DNA from: Sphaerisporangium krabiense
Lineage (GTDB): Bacteria > Actinomycetota > Actinomycetes > Streptosporangiales > Streptosporangiaceae
Direction of reading: 5' to 3'
NCBI RefSeq assembly: GCF_014200435.1
Contig: NZ_JACHBR010000001.1
Span: 2,294,001-2,358,000 of the forward strand
Length of the DNA: 64,000 nt
A model generated the notes under the pieces. That model saw only the letters and a program-made list of their open reading frames with translations. It searched no databases and had not been told where the DNA came from. This document shows positions 1-8,022 of this stretch, piece by piece. The first letter of the stretch is position 1. Each line of letters starts with the position of its first letter. Made by a program: the position numbers and the translations under genes.

Positions 1-1
1 C

Positions 2-982
2 GACGTCCTGACCGGGCCCGACCTCGGCTACCTCTCGCTGCTCGCCGTCGGCCCGGCGTTCGCGAGCCTCGTGGGCGGCGTGCGGCGCACCGTGCTGATC
101 GGCGTCATCGCCCTGGTCACCTCGCTGCTGCTCGCCGTCTACAACGACCTGCTCGGCGACCGGCAGAGCACCATGAGCCTGGTCTCCATCACCGGCGTGA
201 CCGCCGCGAGCATCCTGGCCACGGTCGGGCGCCAGCGGCGCGAACGCGAGCTCGCCACCGTGCGCTCGGTCGCCGAGGTCGCCCAGCGGGTGCTGCTCAG
301 GCCCGTCCCGCGCCGGGCAGGCCACTTACGCGCGGCGGTGTCGTACACCTCGGCCAACGCCGAGGCCCGCATCGGCGGCGACCTGTACGAGGTCGTGACC
401 GGCCCCGGCGGGGTGCGCGCCATCGTCGGCGACGTCCAGGGCAAGGGCCTGGAGGCGGTCGAGACCGCCGCGCTCGTGCTCGGCGCGTTCCGCGAGGCCG
501 CGCACGACGAGCCCGACCTGCGCGGCGTCAGCGGGCGGCTGGAGAAGGCGCTCAACCGGCGCCTGTCCGGCGAGGAGTTCGTCACCGCGATCCTCGTGGA
601 CGCCGACCCGGCCGGGAAGCTGACCCTGCTCAACTACGGGCACCCGCCGCCGTTGATCATCCACGCGGACGGGGAGATCACGCTGGCCGAGCCCGCGGAC
701 AGCGCGCCGCCGCTGGGCCTCGCCGTCCTGGAGGTCGAGGGGCCGAACCCGCACCAGGTCGCGTTCGGTCCGGGAGACCAGGTCCTGCTCTACACCGACG
801 GGGTGATCGAGGCACGCGACCGCGCGGGCCGGTTCTATCCCCTGGCCGAGCGGGCGTTCCTGCTGAAGGACGACGACCCCGAGGCCGCGCTCGAAGCGCT
901 CAGGCTCGACCTGGTCCACCACGTCGACGCGCCCCTGCACGACGACGCGGCGATGCTGCTGTTGCGCTTCCGCGACGGGTGA
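2..982 (+). CDS. SpoIIE-type PP2C serine phosphatase, 5' end outside window
   Basis: The frame is open to the window edge, so the true start lies upstream; the first in-window GTG (71) is probably internal. A hydrophobic stretch (VLIGVIALVTSLLLAVYNDLL) is followed by a linker and a SpoIIE/RsbU-like PP2C domain. Metal-binding motifs are all visible: IGGDLYEVV, GDVQGKGLEA, YGHPPPL, LLYTDGVIEARD and HDDAAMLLL. Family members are membrane-anchored phosphatases that dephosphorylate anti-anti-sigma factors or other phosphoserine targets. No sensor domain (PAS, GAF) is visible in this part. It is convergent with the protease gene on the other strand, 15 nt between stops. The family call is firm; the target is unknown. 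Confidence 0.9.
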   Translation, partial: DVLTGPDLGYLSLLAVGPAFASLVGGVRRTVLIGVIALVTSLLLAVYNDLLGDRQSTMSLVSITGVTAASILATVGRQRRERELATVRSVAEVAQRVLLRPVPRRAGHLRAAVSYTSANAEARIGGDLYEVVTGPGGVRAIVGDVQGKGLEAVETAALVLGAFREAAHDEPDLRGVSGRLEKALNRRLSGEEFVTAILVDADPAGKLTLLNYGHPPPLIIHADGEITLAEPADSAPPLGLAVLEVEGPNPHQVAFGPGDQVLLYTDGVIEARDRAGRFYPLAERAFLLKDDDPEAALEALRLDLVHHVDAPLHDDAAMLLLRFRDG

Positions 983-997
983 CGCCCCGGCCGCGCC

Positions 998-2182
998 TCA
1001 GCCGCCGGGACCGTCGCGCAGGGCCTGGCCCGGCTGGTCGGGCCGCGGGCCGGTCCCCGCGGGGGCGCGCAGGGCGGCCTGCTGCAGCGCCCGGCCGAGG
1101 TCGGCGGTGGTGACGATGCCGACGACGCGCCCTCCCTCGACGACCACGGCCACCAGCTCCCCCGCGACCCGCGACGCCGACGGCTCCAGGATGCGCGTGG
1201 CGTCGTCGTCGGGAGAGAGCAGGTGGCCGGCGCTCAGGGGACGGGCCAGCGCGGAGACGCGCGTGTCGCGGCGCCGCCCGGCCGGGACCGCCGTCAGGGC
1301 CTGGAGCGGCAGCGCCCCGGTGACCGCGCCGCCGAAATCGACGACGGGGAAGACGCTCTGGCGGGAGCGCAGCGCGGTGGAGTCCACGAAGCTCTCCACG
1401 TCCTGCCAGGCGGGGGCGACGTCCGGCGCGGGGGTCATCACGTCGCGGATCCGCCAGCCGCCGAGGCCCTCGTGCGCGGCCCTGATCATGCCCTCGCCAC
1501 GGGCGGCGGTGATCAGGAACCAGCCGATCAGCATCATCCAGAGCCCGCCGGTCCAGCCCATGAGGATGAGCTCCAGCGCCCCGAGCCCGATGAGGCCGGC
1601 GCCGAGGCCCTGCCCGGCCCGTGAGGCGGCCAGGTCGGCGCGGGCACGGTCGCGGCCGCGGTGCCACAGGAAGGCGTGCAGCACCCGCCCGCCGTCCAAG
1701 GGCGCGCCCGGCAGCATGTTGAAGACCGCGAGCACGGCGTTCATGAGCGCCAGCCAGCGCACCGCCGCCACGATCAGCGGAGGGCCGCTCACCGGCAGGA
1801 CGCAGAGGTAGAACACGACGGCGAGGATCAGGCTGACGAGCGGCCCGGCGACGGCGATCCTGAACTCGTCCTTCGGCGTCTTGGACTCCCCGGCGAACTC
1901 GGTGACCCCGCCGAGCAGCCACAGGGTGATCGAGGTGACCGGCACGCCCCTGCGCCGGGCGACGAGGGCGTGGGCCAGCTCGTGCGCGAGCAGCGAGACC
2001 AGGAACAGGACGGCGGTGGCCGCGGCCACCGCCCAGTAGTGGACGGCCGGCCGGCCGGGGCTCGCCTGGGGCAGCACCGTGCTCGCCAGCACTCCGCCGA
2101 TCAGGATCATGATCAGCAGCGTGGACCAGTGCGCCCCCACGGGGATGCCCGCGACGCGGCCGAGGCGCACGCTCTGCTTCAT
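998..2182 (-). CDS. Site-2 protease (M50) with C-terminal CBS domains, Rip3-like
   Basis: 394 aa. Start ATG 2182 overlaps the stop of the upstream stress-protein gene (ATGA) and has a GGAGGAG site, so the longer open frame upstream is not used. Several membrane segments carry the zinc site HELAH (residues 67-71) and the second metal motif NMLPGAPLDGG (about 155-165). After the last membrane segment (about 208-227) come two CBS-like units (about 240-375, with DVMTPAP and VGIVTTADLG). The family cuts membrane proteins within the bilayer, and CBS domains often sense adenine nucleotides. Layout and neighbours match Rip3 (Rv2625c) of Mycobacterium tuberculosis. Its substrate cannot be inferred. 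Confidence 0.92.
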   Translation of the reverse strand: MKQSVRLGRVAGIPVGAHWSTLLIMILIGGVLASTVLPQASPGRPAVHYWAVAAATAVLFLVSLLAHELAHALVARRRGVPVTSITLWLLGGVTEFAGESKTPKDEFRIAVAGPLVSLILAVVFYLCVLPVSGPPLIVAAVRWLALMNAVLAVFNMLPGAPLDGGRVLHAFLWHRGRDRARADLAASRAGQGLGAGLIGLGALELILMGWTGGLWMMLIGWFLITAARGEGMIRAAHEGLGGWRIRDVMTPAPDVAPAWQDVESFVDSTALRSRQSVFPVVDFGGAVTGALPLQALTAVPAGRRRDTRVSALARPLSAGHLLSPDDDATRILEPSASRVAGELVAVVVEGGRVVGIVTTADLGRALQQAALRAPAGTGPRPDQPGQALRDGPGG

Positions 2183-3090
2183 GTGCCCCGCTCCTCCCAT
2201 CGGGCGGCCTCCTCCGAGCCCGGCCCGCCGGGGCGGACGTGGACGACCGCGACGGGGCAGCGCGCGTGGTGCAGCACGCCGTGGCTGACCGACCCGAGCA
2301 CGGCCGCCCGGAGGGCGCCCCGGCCCCGCGACCCGACGACGACCAGGTCGGCGGTGGCCGACGCCTCCGACAGCGCCTCGACCGGGTGCGCCCAGGGCAT
2401 CGACTCCGTCACGCGGAGCTGCGGGTACTTGTCCCGCCACGGCAGCAACTGTTCCTTGGCGGCCTTGCGGCCGAGGTCGTACAGCCGCTCCATGTGCGGG
2501 GTGTGGCTGGCCGGCATGGGCAGCCACGCGGACTGCTCCCAGGCGTAGATCGCGCGCAGGCGGCAGCCCCGGCGCGCGGCCTCCTCGAAGGCGTACCGCA
2601 GCGCGGGCTCGGACTCCGGCGACCCGTCGTGCCCGACGACGATCTCGCCGTGCTCGCGGGACTCCTCGTCGTACCTGACCACGATCACCGGGCAGCCGGC
2701 GTGCCCGGCGACGCCGATCGACACCGAGCCGAGCACCATCCCGAGGAACCCGCCGTGCCCCCGGGTGCCGACGACGAGGGCCTCGGCGTCGTGGGACTGG
2801 CGCAGCAGCTCGGTGCGCACGTCGCCCACCCGCGACACGGTCTCGATCTCCAGGTCCGGCGCCTGGTCGCGCGCCTCGTCGGCGGCCTGGGCGAGCACGG
2901 CCCGGGAGGCCTCCTCCAGCGAGTCCTGGAAGCCGGGGGGCGTGGCGAGCGGCTGGACGTACATCCACGGCTCGCTGACGTGGACGACGCGCAGCCCGGC
3001 GCCGCGCCGCCGCGCGTCCTCGGCGGCGTAGCGGGCGGCGGTCACCGAGGAGGGCGAGCCGTCGACCCCTACGACAACGTGTCCGCTCAT
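2179..3090 (-). CDS. Tandem universal stress protein (UspA x2)
   Basis: 303 aa with two UspA domains (about 1-140 and 150-292). Each has the start motif (V)GxDGSP and the ATP-binding loop G-2x-G-9x-G(S): GTRGHGGFLGMVLGS in the first and GSRGRGALRAAVLGS in the second. The intact loops predict an ATP-binding USP like M. tuberculosis Rv2623. It is the middle gene of a three-gene minus-strand operon and overlaps the protease start by 4 nt, so translation is probably coupled. The start ATG 3090 follows a GGAGGAGA site. This pairing of tandem USP and CBS-protease is the same as in the mycobacterial dormancy regulon. Confidence 0.93.
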   Translation of the reverse strand: MSGHVVVGVDGSPSSVTAARYAAEDARRRGAGLRVVHVSEPWMYVQPLATPPGFQDSLEEASRAVLAQAADEARDQAPDLEIETVSRVGDVRTELLRQSHDAEALVVGTRGHGGFLGMVLGSVSIGVAGHAGCPVIVVRYDEESREHGEIVVGHDGSPESEPALRYAFEEAARRGCRLRAIYAWEQSAWLPMPASHTPHMERLYDLGRKAAKEQLLPWRDKYPQLRVTESMPWAHPVEALSEASATADLVVVGSRGRGALRAAVLGSVSHGVLHHARCPVAVVHVRPGGPGSEEAARWEERGT

Positions 3091-3159
3091 GGGTGTCTCC
3101 TCCCGCGCGGGCCTACGGCCCCGTGAACCCCGCCGTCCGGCCGTGCCGGGGCGGGGCGG

Positions 3160-3765
3160 TCACGGCTGCCTGGGACGCCGCCAGCGGTCGTGGACGGCCG
3201 TCCACTCCTTCTCCCACTCGACGTAGCGGCGGCGGTCCAGCATCCACCGCAGGAGGGCGAGGTTCAGGAAGAGCAACCCTCCGATCCCGGCGACGACGCC
3301 GAAGCCCGCCACGACGGCGTCGGCGACCGTCTGGGCGTGCGTGCGGGGGGCGGTGGTGGGAGTGCCGTGCGCGTCGACCCACATCTCCAGCGACGACCCC
3401 GCCTTGGCGTGCGCGGGCACCGCCACCACGCCCTGGTGGACGCTGCCGTCGGGCATGTACCAGCGGGCCTTGGCCTTGACCCCGATCACGGCTCCCTGGG
3501 ACGGGACAGGGTTGGTGGCGGTGCCGTTCTCCAGCAGCACGGCGGTGACCTGCTGGCGCACCTCCGGGTCCACACGCTCGGCCGTCAACCCCCGCTGGTA
3601 CACCATGCGACCGGCCAGCAGGGCGGGCCACACGCTGGCGACCAGGACCAGCAGGGTGAGCAGGACGGCGACGGCCTCGATACGGTCAGAGCGCCGGCGC
3701 AGCGGATTGTGGTCGAACCGATAACGGCGAACACACCTCGCCGTCCACCTGGCCAAGGATCGCAT
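3160..3765 (-). CDS. Rv1733c-family two-helix membrane protein
   Basis: 201 aa. ATG 3765 was chosen because GGGAGGTG sits 5-6 nt upstream, whereas the open frame continues without a better start. Two membrane helices (about 32-54 and 148-172) bracket an extracellular segment containing a conserved-type 'KAKARWYMPDGSVHQG...VPAHAKAGSSLEMWVD' pattern, then a short basic C-terminus (RRRYVEWEKEW). This is the signature of the Rv1733c family, a DosR-regulated membrane antigen family in mycobacteria that is widespread and uncharacterised in actinomycetes. It is first in an operon with the stress protein and protease, and a DosR-like palindrome lies 83 nt upstream. Confidence 0.8.
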   Translation of the reverse strand: MRSLARWTARCVRRYRFDHNPLRRRSDRIEAVAVLLTLLVLVASVWPALLAGRMVYQRGLTAERVDPEVRQQVTAVLLENGTATNPVPSQGAVIGVKAKARWYMPDGSVHQGVVAVPAHAKAGSSLEMWVDAHGTPTTAPRTHAQTVADAVVAGFGVVAGIGGLLFLNLALLRWMLDRRRYVEWEKEWTAVHDRWRRPRQP

Positions 3766-3847
3766 AGTGCACCTCCCTGTCAGGGAATCTCCATCCAGCG
3801 TCGGGTATGGACGAGCGACCCGACAGGGTCTTACGACGCCTCGCGGC

Positions 3848-3861
3848 GGGACGTTCGGCCC
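3848..3861 (-). promoter_or_regulatory. Candidate DosR/DevR (OsdR) box
   Basis: The 14-mer GGGACGTTCGGCCC is an imperfect palindrome that fits GGGAC-N4-G-N-CCC, the core of the mycobacterial DosR box GGGACTWWAGTCCC (11 of 14 positions). It sits 83 nt upstream of the Rv1733c-like start. A second structure, a perfect 7-bp inverted repeat (GTCGGGT / ACCCGAC, 3800-3806 and 3818-3824), lies between it and the gene. The 3766-4086 intergenic stretch holds nothing else recognisable. Binding is inferred, not shown. Confidence 0.4.
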
Positions 3862-4086
3862 TGCCCGCCACCTGCGTGTTCTCACGCATGGTGACCACCT
3901 AACCCCTAACGTACGACGCCGCGGGCACCGGGGGTGTACCGGCCCGCCGACGGCGCGCTCCGTGCGGCCACGGGCACGCCGGCGGTGACGATCCGGTCGT
4001 GAACTGCCCACGACGCGGGCCGGGAAGCGTCAAGGAATTCAAAACTCACCTCACGGATCGTTCTCCGCCGGGTTGCGCGGGTTCCG

Positions 4087-5577
4087 CTACGCGGGACGCG
4101 TGTAGCGATGTTTGACGCCGGGCGGGAAGTACTCCGGGTCGCCGGTCTCGCGCAGCTCGACCGCGGGGGTCTGGTGCTCCGGGGGCACGTAGTGGGCGAA
4201 CTCGCTGTTGAGGCGGAGCAGCTCGGTCCGGATGGAGGCGGCGATCACCGGGACGAGCGCCGGGTCGGGCCGGACGCCGGGGGCCAGCTCGACCACGACC
4301 GACAGGCGGCGGTCGCGATCGGCGTCCTCCTCGGCGCGCAGCACGAACTTGCCGGTGACCTTCTCGCCGATGTCGGCCCGCTCCAGGCCCACGGTGACGT
4401 TCTCGGGGTAGACGTTGGCCCCGAAGAACGAGACGGTGAACATCGAGCGCCCGAAGACGTACACGAAGGGCAGCTCGGGGACGGCCTCGCCGGGCCCGTG
4501 CCCCGCGGCGGGGTCGAAGCCGTGCGCGCGGCAGAACTCCAGCATCGCGTCGAAGGGCACGACGCCGCCCTCGTCGGCGATGTGGTAGCGGATCAGCGGC
4601 ACCCCGTTGTCGCCGGTGAAGAGCAGCGTGCCGTCCCGGGTCTCGAAGTAGCGGCTCTCCGGGTCGTACTGCACGAGGGTGGGCAGGCGGGAGTCGCCGA
4701 ACAGCTCGCGCGCGGCGTCGGGACGCCCGGCGAGGAACCGGCGGGCCCGGACGCTGAGCGGGGTCTCGGTGCCGAGCACGCCGGCGTCTGCGGTGCCGTA
4801 GAGGGACGCCGAGTCGTGGCAGGGGTCGGTCATGCCCGCCCGGCGCCCGACCAGGTCGCGCCACTGCTCGCTGAACACCTCTCCGGCGAGCACCATCTTG
4901 ACGTGGCGGGCGGGCCAGTCGACGCCCTGGGCGAGCCCCGCGTCCACGACGTTCTTGACGAACGGGGGATAGCCGAGCAGGACCACCTGGTCGAAGTGCG
5001 GCCCGAGCTCGCCGACGACCCGCAGGATCTCGCCGATGTCGTTGCCGGGGGTGGCCACGGTGATCGGGTAGCCCTTGGCGGCGAGGTGGCGGCAGCAGGC
5101 CGCGGTGTACATGCCGCCCACCCAGGTGCCGAGCGCGAAGCAGATGACGGCGAGGGTGGTGCGCTCGCCGGCGTGGAAGGCGTCGCGGAAGACCTGCTCG
5201 AAGCGGGCGGCGACGAGGCGCTCGTCGAGCACGGACCGCGGCCAGACGGTCGGCGCGCCCGAGGAGCCTGAGGAGACCGCGACCATGTCGCAGGCGTCGA
5301 GCCTGCCGTGCCGGCAGAGCCGGGGCAGAGGATGGCGGCGGTGGTAGGAGTCCTTGTCGAGCAGGGGGACGCGCGCGAAGTCCTCCACCGTACGGATCGC
5401 GGCGGGGTCCACCCCCTTCTCGCGCAGGAAGTCCGCGTACGCGGGGACGGTCGCGGCCACGTCGTGGAACAGGGCGAGCGCGGCCTCGGCGCCGCGGCGG
5501 GATGTGACGGGCGGAGGGGTCTGGTAGAACTCCCGCAGCCCGGCCAGCACGCGGGCGGGACGATCTTCGTCGATCAC
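4087..5577 (-). CDS. PaaK-like AMP-forming ligase (phenylacetate-CoA ligase family)
   Basis: 496 aa, GTG start 5577 with GGAG upstream. The ANL-superfamily P-loop is VSSGSSGAPT (residues 101-110). Other landmarks are the adenine-binding region with SLYGTADAG, the DGTLLFTGDNGVPLIRYHIADEGGV stretch and a C-terminal PaaK-type subdomain. Length and motif spacing fit phenylacetate-CoA ligase or coenzyme F390-synthetase-like proteins rather than long-chain acyl-CoA ligases. No other phenylacetate catabolism gene is nearby, so the substrate is unknown. It is transcribed alone, divergent from the membrane-protein gene at 5789. Confidence 0.82.
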   Translation of the reverse strand: MIDEDRPARVLAGLREFYQTPPPVTSRRGAEAALALFHDVAATVPAYADFLREKGVDPAAIRTVEDFARVPLLDKDSYHRRHPLPRLCRHGRLDACDMVAVSSGSSGAPTVWPRSVLDERLVAARFEQVFRDAFHAGERTTLAVICFALGTWVGGMYTAACCRHLAAKGYPITVATPGNDIGEILRVVGELGPHFDQVVLLGYPPFVKNVVDAGLAQGVDWPARHVKMVLAGEVFSEQWRDLVGRRAGMTDPCHDSASLYGTADAGVLGTETPLSVRARRFLAGRPDAARELFGDSRLPTLVQYDPESRYFETRDGTLLFTGDNGVPLIRYHIADEGGVVPFDAMLEFCRAHGFDPAAGHGPGEAVPELPFVYVFGRSMFTVSFFGANVYPENVTVGLERADIGEKVTGKFVLRAEEDADRDRRLSVVVELAPGVRPDPALVPVIAASIRTELLRLNSEFAHYVPPEHQTPAVELRETGDPEYFPPGVKHRYTRPA

Positions 5578-5681
5578 GGCAGGCTCCAGTCGTCGGGGAC
5601 CGGGTCAAGCTTGGCAGGTTCCGCCGGTCAGGCGGCGAATCCGGGGCTCCGGACCTGTGACTCCCGTGACACAGGAGAGTC

Positions 5682-5771
5682 ATGAAATGGTTGCGAATCT
5701 TGGGGAAATTTGTGAAGTTTCCGGACAGATCGTTGTCGAAGCTGCTAAGAAGATGCGCGGCCGAAATGTAG
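5682..5771 (+). CDS. Possible small ORF encoding a 29-aa cationic peptide
   Basis: An ATG (5682) lies just after AGGAGAG (5673-5679) and opens a 29-codon frame ending TAG, 17 nt before the next gene. The peptide starts MKWLRILGKF, is strongly basic (eight Lys/Arg, two acidic) and alternates hydrophobic and basic residues like an amphipathic helix. The stretch is visibly AT-richer than its surroundings. Against it: the Shine-Dalgarno spacing is only 2 nt, and the same site has better spacing to an ATG at 5687 in the frame of the downstream gene. It is a candidate only. Confidence 0.3.
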   Translation: MKWLRILGKFVKFPDRSLSKLLRRCAAEM

Positions 5772-5788
5772 AAACAGAGAGGTTCGGT

Positions 5789-6766
5789 ATGGACCGCGAC
5801 GGCACCCCGCGCCCGCAGGAAGAGGAGCCTCTGAAGCAGACAGGTCCGTTGGGCGTGGCGTGGACCGGCGAGCCGGAGCCCCGGGCCGGAGACGTACTGT
5901 CCGACGGCTGGAGCCCTGATCAGGAGTCCGCCCCCGTCCCCGGGGACGACACGCCGGAACACCCGCGCCCCGAGCACGAGCGCGCGGACCACGCCGAGCT
6001 CGGCGTCGCCGCTCCTTACGGGCCCGGCGACCGGGCGCTGGACGGCGACCACGACCTTCGCGAGGGCGGTTTCGACGGAGCCGACGATTATGAGCGTCCG
6101 GAAGGCTACGCGAGCCCCGACGACGGCTGGGACGCCGACCGCACCCAGCACGACCCCGACGACGAGCCGCGCACCGGCTTCCTCGGGTCCGGCTGGACCG
6201 GCGAGGACGACGCGGAAGAGGAGAAGAAGGGCCAGAACCGGCGGCTGATCCTCGCCATGGTCGCGATCGTGGTCCTCGCGGTCTCCGGCGGCTGGATCGT
6301 CTCGTCCTCGGTCGGCTCCCGTCCCGAGGCGGCGTGCTCGTCGCCGTCCGACTGCGCCCCCGCGGGCCAGCCGCTGCCGACCCTGAGCGACGGCACCACG
6401 CCCGCCCCCTCCTCCACGGACCCCACGACCGAGCCGCCGGCCGAGGAGCCGAGCGCCACCCCGTCGCCGACCTCGCCCACGCCCGGCGCGACGGCGCCGG
6501 CGGCGCGCACCACCACCGACGCGCCGACGCGGGACGAGCGTGACCCGACGACCCGGCCCGAGCCGACCCACACGCGCGACCGCGCCCCCGATCCCCGCCC
6601 GAAGGGCACCGAGGACCCGCAGGTCCCCCGGCCCGAGACTTCGGAGGACCCCGAGCCCACCGAGAAGCCGTCCCCCACGCCCCCGCCCACCACCGAGGCG
6701 CCCGAGCCCGCCCCGACCCCGACCAAGAAGGAGCGCGGCGGCGGCCTGCTCGACTGGCTGTTCTAA
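5789..6766 (+). CDS. Membrane protein with acidic cytoplasmic and Pro/Thr-rich outer regions
   Basis: 325 aa from ATG 5789 (GAGAGG 6 nt upstream). An in-frame ATG at 5687 with AGGAGAG would add 34 residues, so the start is not settled. The N-terminal ~145 residues are rich in Asp, Glu, Gly and Pro and repeat a short W-containing motif (LGVAWTGE, SDGWSP, LGSGWTGE). One membrane helix (about 153-172, LILAMVAIVVLAVSGGWIV) follows a basic KKGQNRR stop. The remaining ~140 residues are Pro/Thr/Ser/Glu repeats ending in GGGLLDWLF, and would lie outside the cell. I recognise no domain; a wall-spanning or scaffold role is a guess. Its stop overlaps the convergent permease stop. Confidence 0.8.
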   Translation: MDRDGTPRPQEEEPLKQTGPLGVAWTGEPEPRAGDVLSDGWSPDQESAPVPGDDTPEHPRPEHERADHAELGVAAPYGPGDRALDGDHDLREGGFDGADDYERPEGYASPDDGWDADRTQHDPDDEPRTGFLGSGWTGEDDAEEEKKGQNRRLILAMVAIVVLAVSGGWIVSSSVGSRPEAACSSPSDCAPAGQPLPTLSDGTTPAPSSTDPTTEPPAEEPSATPSPTSPTPGATAPAARTTTDAPTRDERDPTTRPEPTHTRDRAPDPRPKGTEDPQVPRPETSEDPEPTEKPSPTPPPTTEAPEPAPTPTKKERGGGLLDWLF

Positions 6767-8022
6767 CGCCGCAGCGCCCTGCGGACGCCCCAGACGGCCA
6801 GGCCGGCGGCGAGCACCGCGCCGCCCGACACCACCGAGGCGGCCGGAAGGCTGAAAGCCAGCGCCAGGCAGCCCGCGATGCCCGCCACGGGGACGACCCG
6901 CGGCGGGCGGTGCTCGGCCGGGGTCAGCCTGAGGGCCGAGGCGTTGGCGATGGCGTAGTACACGAGCACGCCGAAGGACGAGAAGCCGATCGCGCCCCGC
7001 ACGTCGGCGACCGCGGCGATCACGGCCACCACCAGGCCGGTCGCGGTCTGGGCGTGGTGCGGCACGCCGGTGCGCGGGTGGACGGCGTCGAGCGCGCGGG
7101 GCAGGTGGCCGTCCCTGGCCATCGCGAGCACCGTGCGCGACACGCCGAGCAGCAGCGCCAGCAGCGACCCGAGCGCCGCCGTCGCCGCGCCCACCGTGAC
7201 CAGCGGGACCAGCGGCCCGGCTCCGGCGGCGCGCACCGCGTCGGCGACGGGCGCCGTGGCGCGCGCCAGCCGGTCGGGGCCGAGCGCGGCGAGCAGCGCG
7301 ACGGCCACGGCGGCGTAGACGAGCAGCGTGATCCCGAGGGCGATCGGGACGGCCCGCGGGATGGTCCTGGCGGGGTCGCGCACCTCCTCGCCGAGGGTGG
7401 TGATCCTGGCGTACCCGGCGAAGGCGAAGAACAGCAGCGCGGCCGCCTGGAGGACGCCGCCCGCCGTCGTCGCGAGCGGCTCCTGCCCCGCCAGGCCGGC
7501 CCGGCCGCCGGCGAGGCAGGCCGCGACCGCCACGGCCAGCGTGAGGAGCACGACGGCGACGATCAGGCGGGTCGCCCAGGCGGCCTTGCGCACGCCCGCG
7601 TCGTTCAGCGCGGTCAGCGCCACGACGGCGGCCACCGCCACCGGGTGCTCGTGCCCCGGCCAGAGGTAGGCGCCGACGACGAGCGCCATCGCGGCGCAGC
7701 TCGCGGTCTTGCCCGCGACGAACGCCCACCCGGCGAGGTAGCCCCACACCTCGCCCAGCCGCTCGCGGCCGTACACGTAGGTGCCACCCGAGAGCGGGTG
7801 GCGCGCCGCCAGGCGGGCCGAGGAGGTGGCGTTGCAGTACGCGACCAGGGCGGCCAGGCCGAGCGCGGGTAACAGCGCGTCGCCCGCGGCGGCCGCGGCC
7901 GGGGCGAAGGCGGCGAACACCCCCGCGCCGATCATCGCCCCGAGGCCGATCACCACGGCGTCGCCGACGCCGAGCCGCCGGGCGAGCCCCGCGGGAGGCG
8001 TCGGGGGGCCGCCCCCGGTCAT
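6763..8022 (-). CDS. APC-family amino acid permease
   Basis: 419 aa with about 12 hydrophobic segments. The first helix carries the APC motif GLGAMIGAGVFAAF, and the GGTYVYGRERLGEVWGYLAGW and FFAFAGYARITTLGEEVRDPARTIPRA segments are typical of amino acid/polyamine antiporter-superfamily permeases. ATG 8022 overlaps the stop of the upstream DedA gene (ATGA), with AAGGA upstream, so the two are probably translated together. The longer frame upstream is DedA antisense-free overlap in another frame and is not used. Substrate cannot be told from sequence. The stop codons of this gene (TAG) and the convergent gene (TAA) share bases 6764-6765. Confidence 0.88.
   Translation of the reverse strand: MTGGGPPTPPAGLARRLGVGDAVVIGLGAMIGAGVFAAFAPAAAAAGDALLPALGLAALVAYCNATSSARLAARHPLSGGTYVYGRERLGEVWGYLAGWAFVAGKTASCAAMALVVGAYLWPGHEHPVAVAAVVALTALNDAGVRKAAWATRLIVAVVLLTLAVAVAACLAGGRAGLAGQEPLATTAGGVLQAAALLFFAFAGYARITTLGEEVRDPARTIPRAVPIALGITLLVYAAVAVALLAALGPDRLARATAPVADAVRAAGAGPLVPLVTVGAATAALGSLLALLLGVSRTVLAMARDGHLPRALDAVHPRTGVPHHAQTATGLVVAVIAAVADVRGAIGFSSFGVLVYYAIANASALRLTPAEHRPPRVVPVAGIAGCLALAFSLPAASVVSGGAVLAAGLAVWGVRRALRR

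Noticed and set aside
5657-5788. GTG 5657 as the start of the Pro/Thr-rich membrane protein
   Set aside because: No ribosome site before it; ATG 5687 or 5789 are better supported.
4046-7747. Very long minus-strand open frame (1233 codons) across three genes
   Set aside because: It runs antisense or out of frame through clearly coding genes with better motifs and is an artefact of high GC.
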